The position numbers and the translations under genes were made by a program. Of a stretch of DNA of 64,000 nucleotides, positions 8,884 to 17,526 are shown in pieces (position 1 is the first letter of the stretch; each line of letters begins with the position of its first letter). Below the pieces are notes generated by a model. It saw only the letters and a list, made by a program, of their open reading frames with translations, was not told where the DNA came from and searched no databases. Source of the stretch: Fibrobacter succinogenes. Its GTDB lineage: Bacteria > Fibrobacterota > Fibrobacteria > Fibrobacterales > Fibrobacteraceae. The stretch spans positions 174,259 through 238,258 of the forward strand of contig CACVQR010000003.1 in the NCBI GenBank assembly GCA_902756345.1. Direction: 5' to 3'.

Positions 8884-8951
8884 AATGTGAAATGTGAAGT
8901 GTGAAATGTGTAATGATTAATTTCTCATTCCACATCACACATTACACATTT
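8884..8951. repeat. Inverted heptamer arrays, family H2, with no gene between them
   Basis: The left arm is tandem TGTGAAA/TGTGAAG/TGTGTAA-type heptamers and the right arm is their complement (CATCACA, CATTACA units), with a centre of about 12 nt. It begins right after the clpC TAA and could fold into a long hairpin. The other H2 copies are at 26133-26212 and 48474-48532. Confidence 0.85.
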
Positions 8952-9002
8952 TTTATATTTACCCGCGAAAAAATTCAACAATCAAACCCAAGAGGTTATA
9001 CA

Positions 9003-9644
9003 ATGGCTAAAATTCCTGCAGTTCTTATCTTTGGCGCACCGGGTTCCGGCAAGGGTACCGTCGGCGCAAAGCTCGCTGCTACTACGTCTCTCAAGCACAT
9101 TTCCACGGGCGATATCTTCCGTGGCATTGCTCCTTCCAGCGAATCCGGCAAGCTTCTCGCTTCTTATTCCAGCAAGGGCCTCTTGGTTCCGGACGAAGCC
9201 ACTGTGGAAATTTTCGGCCGCTTCATCGAAGGCCTCATCAACACCAACAAGGTGAACCCGGATAAGGATACCCTCCTTCTCGACGGTATTCCTCGTACGG
9301 TTGCCCAGGTCAAGCTCATTGAATCCGTGGTCGACGTGAAGCACATCTTCGTGCTCGACATCAAGGACGAAAAGACCATCGTGGCCCGCCTCCTCAACCG
9401 CGCGAAAATCGAAGGCCGTAAGGACGACGCCGACGAAGCCGTGATCAAGAACCGTCTCAAGGTTTACAAGGAATCTACCGCCAAGGTTCTCGGCAAGTAC
9501 AGCAAGTCCATCATCAGCCGCATCAATGGCGATAACACTCCGGACGAAGTGTTCTGCGACACGCTTGCTGCCTATGTGAAGTTCTGCAAGTCTTCTGCAA
9601 AGAAGGCTCCGGCTAAGAAGACCGCAAAGGCTAAAAAGAAGTAG
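9003..9644 (+). CDS. adk: Adenylate kinase family protein with Lys/Ala tail
   Basis: A 213-residue nucleoside monophosphate kinase, most likely ATP:AMP phosphotransferase. The P-loop GAPGSGKGTVGAKL, the NMP-binding HISTGDIFR, LLLDGIPRTVAQV and the LID flank RAKIEGRKDDADE are visible. The LID is the short form without a zinc finger. The last ~20 residues (AKKAPAKKTAKAKKK) are a basic low-complexity tail not needed for catalysis. ATG 9003, preceded by AGAGG, is preferred over the upstream Met at 8901, which would lie inside the repeat. It could also be a UMP/CMP kinase. Confidence 0.88.
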   Translation: MAKIPAVLIFGAPGSGKGTVGAKLAATTSLKHISTGDIFRGIAPSSESGKLLASYSSKGLLVPDEATVEIFGRFIEGLINTNKVNPDKDTLLLDGIPRTVAQVKLIESVVDVKHIFVLDIKDEKTIVARLLNRAKIEGRKDDADEAVIKNRLKVYKESTAKVLGKYSKSIISRINGDNTPDEVFCDTLAAYVKFCKSSAKKAPAKKTAKAKKK

Positions 9645-9676
9645 TAAACTACGCTTGGCCTTTGCTCTCGCCTCGA

Positions 9677-9696
9677 CGACTCATTACGATGAGTCG
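9677..9696. repeat. Perfect 8-bp inverted repeat
   Basis: CGACTCAT and ATGAGTCG arms around a TACG loop, in the spacer after the adenylate kinase gene. It is a hairpin-forming sequence without a following T-run. Its role is unknown. Confidence 0.6.
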
Positions 9697-9753
9697 CCAG
9701 CGGCTCACGGAAGAACGCTAAGAAGAAATAAAGCTTTTCTAGCTTATACAAAG

Positions 9754-9786
9754 AGGTCGCGGACATGCTCTGCGGCCTCTTTTTCT
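9754..9786 (+). terminator. Rho-independent terminator after the adk gene
   Basis: Stem GAGGTCGC/GCGGCCTC (one G-T pair) with an 11-nt loop followed by TTTTTC. It lies 110 bases past the adenylate kinase stop and 34 bases before the next start. Confidence 0.8.
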
Positions 9787-9819
9787 ATTTTTGTAAATGA
9801 AGATCAAGAAAGGATGAAA

Positions 9820-11979
9820 ATGGAACTGAATAATCAGTATAATTCTATAGGCTCTACTTCTTCAGCAAACCATAAGGATGAAGACGAAATCGATATCCTC
9901 GAAGTCTTAGGTTTGCTTTTGAAGCATAAGCTGTTTTTGGCTTTTTGTATTGTTCTCGGCTGCGCGGCAGGTTTCCTGGCTTCGAACTGGATGCGTCCTC
10001 AGTTTACGAGCGATGCCCTTTTACAGATTGACGTGAAGGGTAACAAGGCTGGGAAGGCCATGGGCGAAATGGGTGCCCTTTTGGACGTTGCCTCTCCTGC
10101 CGAAGCCGAAATCGAACTTTTGAAGAGTCGCATGGTTCTGACCTATGTTGTCGAACAGGAACGTCTATGCTTTAACGCTTACCCGAAGGGCGCCATCGAC
10201 CGCTTGCTCCATCAGGAAGGCCGCATGGACCTTGAAGACCTTTACATTCCTGAAATTGCCCGCATTGAAAAGTGGACTGCCGAGGTTGTCGGCGACAATG
10301 AATTTGCCGTTTATACTCCCGAAGGCGTTAAGCTTTTGCAGGGCAAGGTGGGCGAGGCTCTTGCTGCTCCCTATGGTGGAGATACTCTTAGAGTTCATGT
10401 TAAACATTTGCTAGCAAGACCTGGTCAGCGGTTTGTTCTTGTTCAGTCCGAACCGCTAGATGCAGTCCGAGGCTTGGTTAAAAAGCTTGATGTGGCCGAA
10501 AAGGGAAAACAGACTGGTATCATAGGAGTGTCCTATACGGATCGCTATGCTGACAAGGCTGCTTCTGTTTTGAACACAATTGCGAATATTTATCTGCGCC
10601 AGAATGTGGAAATGCGCAGCGCCGAAGCTGAAAAGACTTTGGAATTCCTGGAAGATCAGCTTCCGGGAGTTAAGGCTAAGTTGGATTCTGCCGAAAAGAA
10701 GCTGGCAGACTACCGCTTGAAAATTGGTTCTGTGGACATGACGGGTGAAACCAGAGTTCACTTGGAAAAGGTCACGGAATTGGAAAAGCAGGTTTTGGAA
10801 TTGGAACAGCAACGTCAGGAAGCAACGCGCTTGTTCAAGGAAGAACACCCGGCTGTCCAGACTATTATGCAACAGCAGAGCCGCTTGCGTTCTGAACTTT
10901 CCCGTTTGAAGAAGTCTGCCGAAAATATGCCGCGTACCCAGCAAGATGTGATGAGCTTGCAAGAAGAAGTGGCCGTGAACAACGCCCAGTATACGGCAAT
11001 GCTTAACAACATTCAGCAGCTCCGCGTGGTGCGCGCCGGTGAAGTGGGTAACGTGCGTATTGTGGACTACGCCCAGATCGAACGCAAGCCCAGCAAGCCG
11101 AACAAGAAGGTTATCTTTGCCGGTTGCGTTGGCGGAGCGTTCCTTTTGGGTGCCTTGCTGATTTACCTGTTGCAGATGACCAAGCGAGGTGTTCGCAGTT
11201 CTCTTGAAATTGAACGTGAAACCGGCATTAGCGTCTACGCCAAGATTCCGAAGGCCGAAAACGCGATTCTTCTCAAGCGCAACAAGGGCAAGAATACGAA
11301 ACCCCTGGTCGAAGACGACCCGGATTCGCCGTCAAGCGAAGCGCTTCGTTCTCTTTATACGGCTATTGAATTTGCGACGAATGATTTGCGCGTCATGATG
11401 GTGACGGGCATGATTCCGGGCGTGGGCAAGTCCTTTGTTTCCAAGAACGTTTCTGCCCTTTTTGCGGGCTCTGGCAAGAAGACTTTGCTCATCGATGCCG
11501 ACATGCGTCGCGGCGTGGTATATAGCCACCGCAAGCAGGGCTTGGGCGATGTACTCGAAGGCAAGTGCTCCTTGGATAACGCTGTGGCTGATTCCATTAC
11601 CAAGAATCTGTATGTACTTGGTGCCGGCAAGACCGATGTGTCACCGAGCGAACTCTTGCGCGGCGATAACTTCAAGAACCTTTTGGAAGAAGCCAAGTCC
11701 AAGTTCGATATTGTGATTGTGGACACGCCTCCTCTGGAACTTGTAACCGATTCCGAACTTATTTACCCGATTGTGGACTTCGCTTTGTTTGTTCTCCATT
11801 ACGGCAAGCATTCCATGGATCAGATCAAGGAATCCATGATGAAACTCGACCGTTGCTGCGAAGGCAAGCCTCGCGCGTTCGTGATGAACCATTGCGAATC
11901 CGATGGTCATGGCTATGGCTACGGCAGCTATGGTTATGGTAAGTACAGCTATTACGGCAAAGACAAAAAGAAAAAGTAA
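9820..11979 (+). CDS. Polysaccharide co-polymerase/tyrosine kinase (Wzc-like BY-kinase)
   Basis: A 719-residue inner-membrane protein that controls chain length and export of extracellular or capsular polysaccharide. An N-terminal Wzz domain carries a first membrane helix (LFLAFCIVLGCAAGFLAS), a periplasmic part has long coiled coils (EKTLEFLEDQLPGVKAKLDSA), and a second helix is VIFAGCVGGAFLLGALLIYLL. The cytoplasmic BY-kinase has Walker A GMIPGVGKSFVSKN, A' LLIDADMRRG and Walker B FDIVIVDTPP. The end is the expected autophosphorylation cluster, about nine Tyr interspersed with Gly before a Lys run. ATG 9820 has AAGGA 6 bases upstream; the upstream open frame would run through a terminator. 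No glycosyltransferase cluster is adjacent. Confidence 0.92.
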   Translation: MELNNQYNSIGSTSSANHKDEDEIDILEVLGLLLKHKLFLAFCIVLGCAAGFLASNWMRPQFTSDALLQIDVKGNKAGKAMGEMGALLDVASPAEAEIELLKSRMVLTYVVEQERLCFNAYPKGAIDRLLHQEGRMDLEDLYIPEIARIEKWTAEVVGDNEFAVYTPEGVKLLQGKVGEALAAPYGGDTLRVHVKHLLARPGQRFVLVQSEPLDAVRGLVKKLDVAEKGKQTGIIGVSYTDRYADKAASVLNTIANIYLRQNVEMRSAEAEKTLEFLEDQLPGVKAKLDSAEKKLADYRLKIGSVDMTGETRVHLEKVTELEKQVLELEQQRQEATRLFKEEHPAVQTIMQQQSRLRSELSRLKKSAENMPRTQQDVMSLQEEVAVNNAQYTAMLNNIQQLRVVRAGEVGNVRIVDYAQIERKPSKPNKKVIFAGCVGGAFLLGALLIYLLQMTKRGVRSSLEIERETGISVYAKIPKAENAILLKRNKGKNTKPLVEDDPDSPSSEALRSLYTAIEFATNDLRVMMVTGMIPGVGKSFVSKNVSALFAGSGKKTLLIDADMRRGVVYSHRKQGLGDVLEGKCSLDNAVADSITKNLYVLGAGKTDVSPSELLRGDNFKNLLEEAKSKFDIVIVDTPPLELVTDSELIYPIVDFALFVLHYGKHSMDQIKESMMKLDRCCEGKPRAFVMNHCESDGHGYGYGSYGYGKYSYYGKDKKKK

Positions 11980-11988
11980 TTACGACTC

Positions 11989-13680
11989 ATGAAAGTTTTT
12001 CTCTACGACACGACTCTCCGCGACGGTAACCAGGACCGTAAAATAAGCCTTTCTCTCGCAGACAAGCTGCAGATTGCGCGCATTCTGGACCATTTCGGCT
12101 TTGACTACATCGAAGGAGGCTGGCCGAACCCCAGCAACCCGACCGACGAAGAATTCTTCCAGAAGATTAAGGAAGTCAAGCTGAAGCATGCGAAGATTGC
12201 TGCCTTCGGTTCGACACGTCGCCCCAAGGTGCTGCCCGAAAAAGACCCGCTGCTGCAGGCCTTGGTAAAGTCCGGGGCTCCGGTCAAGACGATTTTCGGC
12301 AAGAGCTGGGACTTGCACGTGACCGACGTGATTCGCACGACACTCGAAGAAAACCTCGACATGATTGAGTCTTCGGTGGCATACCTCAAGGAACATTCCG
12401 AAGAGGTGATTTACGATGCGGAACATTTCTTTGACGGCTACAAGGCCAATCCGCAGTATGCACTCGAAACGCTCCGTGCAGCAGAATTGGGCCATGCCGA
12501 CTTTATTGTGCTTTGTGACACCAACGGCGGAACTATGCCGTGGGAACTCGAAAAAATCATGGAGGACGTAAAAAAGCACGTTTCTACGCCGATCGGTATC
12601 CATGTTCATAACGATGCGGGCCTTGGCGTGTGCAACAGCATTTACGCCGTGAAGAGCGGTGCGACCATGGTGCAGGGTGTGGTGAACGGTTACGGTGAAC
12701 GTTGCGGTAACGCAAACCTCACGACCATTGCCGCTGACCTCCATTTCAAAATGGGTGCCAAGTTCTTTGCGGCTAAAAAGATTGCCCGTCTCCGTCAGCT
12801 GAGCAGCAATGTAGACCAGATTGTGAACTTGCCGAGCGATGTGCACGCCCCGTATGTAGGCGATGCGGCCTTTGCCCATAAGGGCGGTGCCCATATCGAT
12901 GGCGTGATGAAGGTGTCCCGCAGCTTTGAACACATCGACCCGCATGCCGTCGGTAACGACCGCGTGTTTGTGACGAGCGACCAGGCAGGCGGCTCTCTCG
13001 TCGTCGAAAAACTTAAGGCCATCAAGCCGGGTATCGACAAGAAGGACCCGGTGGTGGCAAGTCTGCTATCTTTAATCAAGGAACGCGAAAACGCCGGCTG
13101 GCATTTTGACAGTGCCGAAGCGAGCTTCAAGATGCTTGTGTACCGCCACTTGGGAATGGTCAAGGAACCGTTCAAGGTGCTGAACTACCGAGTCATTGAA
13201 GACAAGACTCCGCAGGGTGTTTCAGTGTCGCAGGCGACGGTCAAGCTCCAGGTTGGTGACAAGATTAGTCATCAGGTGAGCGAAGGCGACGGCCCGGTGA
13301 ATGCTTTGGATGCGGCCCTCCGCAAGGCATTGCTTCCGTTTTTCCCGAATATGGCGAAGGTCAAACTCGATGACTATAAGGTGCGTGTGCTCGGAAGCAA
13401 CGTAGCATCCGACGCTACCGTGCGTGTGTGGACGACTTTCGGCGACGAAAAGGGCTACTGGAACGTGGTGGGTGTTTCGAGCAACATTATCGAAGCGTCT
13501 TGGATGGCGTTCGTTGACGGCCTGACCTACAAGATTCTTGTCGACGAAAAGGTGATTGAAGGTGCCTACAAGCATCTGGATGTAAAGCCTGTTGAACCGG
13601 CCAAGGTAAAAGAAGAACCTGCTCCAGCGAAAGCGAAAAAATTGACAAAACGCCAAGTGAAACGCGCCGCTGGACTTTAA
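11989..13680 (+). CDS. cimA: (R)-citramalate synthase
   Basis: Condenses pyruvate and acetyl-CoA to citramalate, the first step of the threonine-independent isoleucine route. The 563-residue protein has the alpha-isopropylmalate synthase-type catalytic barrel: LYDTTLRDGNQ at the N-terminus, VLCDTNGGTMP, the metal-binding HVHNDAGLGV and GYGERCGNANL. A C-terminal LeuA-like regulatory domain (DGPVNALDAALRKAL) follows. Several features (GWPNPSNPTDEEFF) fit the TIGR00977 citramalate synthase group better than LeuA. The last 30 residues are a Lys/Ala/Pro tail. It starts 9 bases after the BY-kinase, probably as read-through neighbours rather than a functional pair. Confidence 0.9.
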   Translation: MKVFLYDTTLRDGNQDRKISLSLADKLQIARILDHFGFDYIEGGWPNPSNPTDEEFFQKIKEVKLKHAKIAAFGSTRRPKVLPEKDPLLQALVKSGAPVKTIFGKSWDLHVTDVIRTTLEENLDMIESSVAYLKEHSEEVIYDAEHFFDGYKANPQYALETLRAAELGHADFIVLCDTNGGTMPWELEKIMEDVKKHVSTPIGIHVHNDAGLGVCNSIYAVKSGATMVQGVVNGYGERCGNANLTTIAADLHFKMGAKFFAAKKIARLRQLSSNVDQIVNLPSDVHAPYVGDAAFAHKGGAHIDGVMKVSRSFEHIDPHAVGNDRVFVTSDQAGGSLVVEKLKAIKPGIDKKDPVVASLLSLIKERENAGWHFDSAEASFKMLVYRHLGMVKEPFKVLNYRVIEDKTPQGVSVSQATVKLQVGDKISHQVSEGDGPVNALDAALRKALLPFFPNMAKVKLDDYKVRVLGSNVASDATVRVWTTFGDEKGYWNVVGVSSNIIEASWMAFVDGLTYKILVDEKVIEGAYKHLDVKPVEPAKVKEEPAPAKAKKLTKRQVKRAAGL

Positions 13681-13682
13681 TT

Positions 13683-13778
13683 TGTCATCATGAGCGAGTG
13701 TAACGAGTCGATGGATCTATTTTTAAGAAAAACTGGATTCTTCGACTACGAACCTTCGGTTCTTCGCTCAGAATGACA
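13683..13778. repeat. Imperfect ~95-bp inverted repeat of the TGTCATTCTGAGCGAAG type
   Basis: Starts TGTCATCATGAGCGAG and ends CGCTCAGAATGACA, so the ends are inverted copies; an internal hairpin is GAACCTTCGGTTC. It fills the gap between cimA and hisD. This kind of ATTCTGAGCGAAG element is dispersed in many bacterial genomes and may be a non-autonomous mobile element or a terminator-like hairpin. Confidence 0.7.
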
Positions 13779-13795
13779 TAGTATAGAGAGTTGTT

Positions 13796-15085
13796 ATGAT
13801 TATTACAAAAGTAAATCCGAAGTCTGCTGAAATCGAACGCATCTGCGGGCGCGAAGTCGCCCCGAGCAAGGAAATTCACGACAAGGTAATGCAGATCCTT
13901 GCCGATATTAAGAAGGGTGGCATCGCCAAGGCGACTGAATACGCCCAGAAGTTCGATGGCCTTAAGGGCAAGAACATCCGCGTGCCGGCATCCGCCATTG
14001 CAAAGTCTGCCGCCAAGTGCCCCAAGGAACTCCAGAAGGCCTTGAAGCAAGCCATCAAGAACGTGCGTGATTTCCACAAGAACCAGATGGAAGAATCCTG
14101 GCTTATGGAAGGGGCCGATGGAGTAGTCCTCGGTCAGCGCATTCGCCCCATGAAGCGTGTGGGCCTCTATGTGCCGGGTGGTGCGGGCATTTACCCGAGT
14201 ACCGTGATTATGAACGCCGTTCCGGCTCTGGTGGCGGGCGTGCAGGATATCGTGGTGGTGACCCCGATCAAGGGTGAAATCAACCGCGCCGTGGCTTTTG
14301 TGCTGCAGGAACTCGGCATTACCGAAGTTTACCACATCGGTGGCGCTCAGGCTATCGGGTTGCTTGCATACGGTGCCAAGGATGTCAAGGGCAAGACGGT
14401 TGTGGAACGCGTCGACAAGATTGTTGGCCCGGGTAACGTGTTTGCCGCTATCGCCAAGAAAGAAGTCTTCGGCGTTGTCGATATCGACATGGTGGCAGGT
14501 CCCTCCGAAGTGCTCGTGATGGCGGACAACACCTGCGATCCGGACTTTGTTGCTGCCGACCTTTTGAGCCAGGCCGAACACGGTTCCGGTTTCGAAGCTG
14601 CCATTTGCATTACCGACAATATGGAAACCGCCCAGATGATTTCTGCCTGCGTCGATGTGCAGGTCGAAAATTCCCCGAAGCGAGAACTCCTCGAAAAGGT
14701 GCTCGGCAACTTCGGCCGCATTTTGGTGGTGAAGGACTGGTTCGACGGTGTTGAAATCGCGAACCGCATTGCTCCGGAACACTTGGAAGTGATGACCGCC
14801 GAAGCCGAATCTATGGCCGCTCAAATCGAGAACGCTGGCGCCGTATTTATCGGCCCGTGGTCCTCCGAGCCAGTGGGTGACTACTTTGCTGGCCCGAACC
14901 ATGTGCTGCCTACTAACGGCACGGGCCGTTTCTTCAGCCCGCTCGGTGTCTACGACTTCCTCAAGCGCATGAGCATTATCCGCTACAGTGAAAAGGCTAT
15001 CAAGAAGAATGCGAAGGCGATTGCCGCCGTTGCTACCGAAGAAGGCTTTATCCACCACGCCGCTGCCGTGTTGAAGCGTCTTTAG
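13796..15085 (+). CDS. hisD: Histidinol dehydrogenase
   Basis: A 429-residue, Zn-dependent and NAD-dependent enzyme for the last two steps of histidine synthesis. Family signatures are GLYVPGGAGIYPSTVIMNAVPALVAGV, GGAQAIGLLAYG, the long signature DKIVGPGNVFAAIAK into DIDMVAGPSEVLV, and the catalytic HGSGFEA and APEHLE regions. The end has GPNHVLPTNGTGRF. Length is typical. It stands alone rather than in a his operon. ATG 13796 follows AGAGAGTTGTT. Confidence 0.96.
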   Translation: MIITKVNPKSAEIERICGREVAPSKEIHDKVMQILADIKKGGIAKATEYAQKFDGLKGKNIRVPASAIAKSAAKCPKELQKALKQAIKNVRDFHKNQMEESWLMEGADGVVLGQRIRPMKRVGLYVPGGAGIYPSTVIMNAVPALVAGVQDIVVVTPIKGEINRAVAFVLQELGITEVYHIGGAQAIGLLAYGAKDVKGKTVVERVDKIVGPGNVFAAIAKKEVFGVVDIDMVAGPSEVLVMADNTCDPDFVAADLLSQAEHGSGFEAAICITDNMETAQMISACVDVQVENSPKRELLEKVLGNFGRILVVKDWFDGVEIANRIAPEHLEVMTAEAESMAAQIENAGAVFIGPWSSEPVGDYFAGPNHVLPTNGTGRFFSPLGVYDFLKRMSIIRYSEKAIKKNAKAIAAVATEEGFIHHAAAVLKRL

Positions 15086-15087
15086 AG

Positions 15088-15183
15088 CAGTGAGCTATGA
15101 GCTCGCTTTGCTTTGAGAAAAATAATACCTCAAAGAGAGCCGTAGGCGAACGACCTCATACCTGAAAGGGCGCGTTAGCGCCC
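15088..15183. repeat. Heptamer-type array, family H4, plus GC hairpin
   Basis: Begins 3 bases after the hisD stop with CAGTGAG/CTATGAG units, and later has the inverted type CCTCATA/CCTGAAA. The right end is a GGGCGC-GTTA-GCGCCC hairpin (15168-15183) followed by GACCTGTTTTTA, which could terminate hisD on this strand. A related pair is at 28627-28793. Confidence 0.6.
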
Positions 15184-15192
15184 GACCTGTTT

Positions 15193-16188
15193 TTAAAACA
15201 AAAACATGGAGTCTTCGCCAAGGTTCAGGCATACGCGGTTGCGCCCGGATTCTTTGGCGTAGTACAAGGCGTCATCGGCGCGCTTGATGATTGATTCTAC
15301 GGTATCCCCTTGCTGCCTTTCGGTAAAGCCCACGCTTACGGTAACGGAGATGACCTCGCCCGAAGAGAGCGCTATTTGCATTTTTTCGACACAGGAACGC
15401 AGTCGTTCTGCGATGATTTTAGCGTTTTCGCTAGTTGTATTCGGTAGAAACACTGTGAATTCTTCGCCGCCGTAACGCACTGGCATGTCCGAGGGCCTTA
15501 GGCAATTCGTAATGCATTTGGCGATGGCAATGAGCACCTGGTCTCCGGCGATATGCCCGAAGGTGTCGTTGATATTCTTGAAGTGGTCGATGTCGAGCAT
15601 GAATGCCGAAAGGTGAAAATCGCCTTCGTTACTGCGCTTGAGTTCGCGGGTGTACATCTCTTCGAGCCATCGACGGTTGTGAAGTCCGGTCAGGGAATCC
15701 GCCTTCGCATTTTCTTCGATACAGCGAATGTGGTATTCTTCTTCGCAGACGACTTTGTTGTTGTTGCGAAGTCTGCTGCTTAGCAGTTGCAAGAAGTTGA
15801 GACACAAGTCGTGCGAAGCGTTAAGCATGGCTAGCGCGGTACCGGCATCAATCACGAGAAGCGTGCTCTTCTCGTTTGCAAAAACTTGGGCGCTGGGTTT
15901 AACGTTGTCGAATATGGACATTTCGCCTGCGCAGTGCCCAGGAAGAATGTTGTCCGAAAAAGAGCCTCCCTTGGATTTCATGACGACTTGGAGCATGCCG
16001 TCAAGCAAAATCAGCAATCGGCGCTTGGGTTGATTCGGGTCGATGAGCAATGTTCCCGGTTCCACGGTAATGGTTTTGCAGCCGAGAAGATAACCGGCGA
16101 GGCTTTCAAAAGCGACGTTCTTGAAAATGTCCAATTTCTGAAATTGGGCTCTTGAAATAGGGAGAGTTTCCAGTTCGTCCATCTTCAT
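15193..16188 (-). CDS. Diguanylate cyclase with N-terminal cyclic-nucleotide-binding domain
   Basis: A 331-residue cytoplasmic signalling protein. Residues ~20-145 are a CRP/cNMP-binding-like beta-roll (LDIFKNVAFESLAGYLLGCKTITVEPGTLLI, then GHCAGEMSIFD). Residues ~165-325 are a GGDEF domain with DSLTGLHNRRWLEE, LDIDHFKNINDTFGHIAGDQVL and an intact active site RYGGEEFTVFLP. An RxxD inhibitory site is not obvious. It probably makes c-di-GMP in response to a bound ligand, though whether the roll binds a nucleotide cannot be told. Transcribed divergently from the amidohydrolase at 16271. Confidence 0.9.
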   Translation of the reverse strand: MKMDELETLPISRAQFQKLDIFKNVAFESLAGYLLGCKTITVEPGTLLIDPNQPKRRLLILLDGMLQVVMKSKGGSFSDNILPGHCAGEMSIFDNVKPSAQVFANEKSTLLVIDAGTALAMLNASHDLCLNFLQLLSSRLRNNNKVVCEEEYHIRCIEENAKADSLTGLHNRRWLEEMYTRELKRSNEGDFHLSAFMLDIDHFKNINDTFGHIAGDQVLIAIAKCITNCLRPSDMPVRYGGEEFTVFLPNTTSENAKIIAERLRSCVEKMQIALSSGEVISVTVSVGFTERQQGDTVESIIKRADDALYYAKESGRNRVCLNLGEDSMFLF

Positions 16189-16270
16189 ACCATAATTATA
16201 TACTAAAACCGCTAAAAACGCTCCCGAAATATTCTACTTTTCGTGTAAATCAGTTTCATGAGTGAAAATT

Positions 16271-17521
16271 ATGGCAAAAACGATACTCCAATCCGTGCTT
16301 TTTCAAGGAAAAAAACAGGATATTTTGATTTCGGGCAAGAAATTTGCCAAGGTTGGTCGTGAACTTTCCAAGCGCGATTACGAGAATGCCGAAATTGTCA
16401 AGTGCGATGGGCTTGCCATAGTGCCACCGTTCTACAATGGCCACACTCATGCCGCCATGACACTTTTGCGTGGCTATGCCGACGATATGCCTCTCCAGAA
16501 ATGGCTCACGGAATACATCTGGCCCTTCGAGGCAAAACTTACGGCGAAGGATATCGAAATCGGAACGCGCCTTGCCGTGCTTGAAATGATCAAGTCCGGA
16601 ACCGTCTTTTTTTCGGACATGTACTGGCGTCGCGAAGTCACCATGAAGGTGGTGAAGGAAATGGGAATCCGAGCCTCTATTGGCGTAACGATTGCCGAAA
16701 ACTTGGATACGCCCGAACATATTGAAGAAAATTTCAAGTTCCTGCAAGATCACCGTTTTGAATCGGACCGCGTCAAACTCGCCGTGATGCCGCACAGCAT
16801 TTATACGGTTGGCGAAAAAATCTTCAAGCGTTGCGCCAAGGTGGCCCGCGAAGAAAACTTCATTCTGCATACTCACCTTTCTGAAACGCTCAAGGAAGTC
16901 AAGGACTGTCAAAAGCAGTATGGCTGTACTCCCGTAGAACTCCTTGACAAGTGGGGAATTCTGGGCGAAAACTTTGTGGCTGCGCATTGCGTTCACCTGA
17001 ACGAATATGAAATGTCCTTGATGGCGGAATCAGAATCGGCGGCGATACTGAATCCGTGTTCGAACTTGAAACTCGGTAGCGGAATTCCGAAGGTGAATGC
17101 GCTTTTGGATAGCGGTACTCTTGTCGGGCTTGGTACCGACGGCGCGTCGTCGAACAACAACCTCGACATGCACGAAGAAATGAAGCTGATTTCGCTGTTG
17201 GCAAAGGTGGAACGCAAGGGCGGTAACGCCGAGGCGTTGCCTGCGGTAGAGGCACTTGAAATGGCGACGTCGAATACGGCGCTTGCCTATGGAATCCCGG
17301 CGGGCCTGATTGCCGACGATTTCTTGGCTGACGCCTTGTTGCTGGACTTGAAGAATGAACGCCTTGTGCCCAATTACAACTTAGTGAGCAACTGGGTGTA
17401 CGCAGGCGATTCCAGCGCTATCCATTCCGTGATTTGTAACGGCAAGTTCGTGATGCGTAATCATCACGTCGACGGCGAAGACGATATTATTAAAGAAGCG
17501 CGTAAGTACGCAACAAAATAA
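16271..17521 (+). CDS. mtaD: Amidohydrolase, S-adenosylhomocysteine/5'-methylthioadenosine deaminase type
   Basis: A ~416-residue metal-dependent deaminase of the ATZ/TRZ (SsnA/MtaD) group. Metal and substrate motifs are PPFYNGHTHAAMTLLRGYADD, LHTHLSET, VAAHCVHL and GLGTDGASSNN, ending in the small composite-domain beta strand VICNGKFVM. The trio GYADDMPLQKWL is typical of MtaD-like enzymes in nucleoside salvage; guanine or chlorohydrolase activity cannot be excluded. The start may be ATG 16271 or GTG 16262; no strong ribosome-binding site distinguishes them. Confidence 0.85.
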   Translation: MAKTILQSVLFQGKKQDILISGKKFAKVGRELSKRDYENAEIVKCDGLAIVPPFYNGHTHAAMTLLRGYADDMPLQKWLTEYIWPFEAKLTAKDIEIGTRLAVLEMIKSGTVFFSDMYWRREVTMKVVKEMGIRASIGVTIAENLDTPEHIEENFKFLQDHRFESDRVKLAVMPHSIYTVGEKIFKRCAKVAREENFILHTHLSETLKEVKDCQKQYGCTPVELLDKWGILGENFVAAHCVHLNEYEMSLMAESESAAILNPCSNLKLGSGIPKVNALLDSGTLVGLGTDGASSNNNLDMHEEMKLISLLAKVERKGGNAEALPAVEALEMATSNTALAYGIPAGLIADDFLADALLLDLKNERLVPNYNLVSNWVYAGDSSAIHSVICNGKFVMRNHHVDGEDDIIKEARKYATK

Positions 17522-17526
17522 GACGG

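Noticed and set aside
9655..9819. N-terminal extension of the BY-kinase
   Set aside because: It would read through a clear terminator at 9754-9786; ATG 9820 has a good ribosome-binding site.
13688..15058. 456-residue minus-strand open frame
   Set aside because: Antisense shadow of hisD; His/Asn-rich nonsense without motifs.
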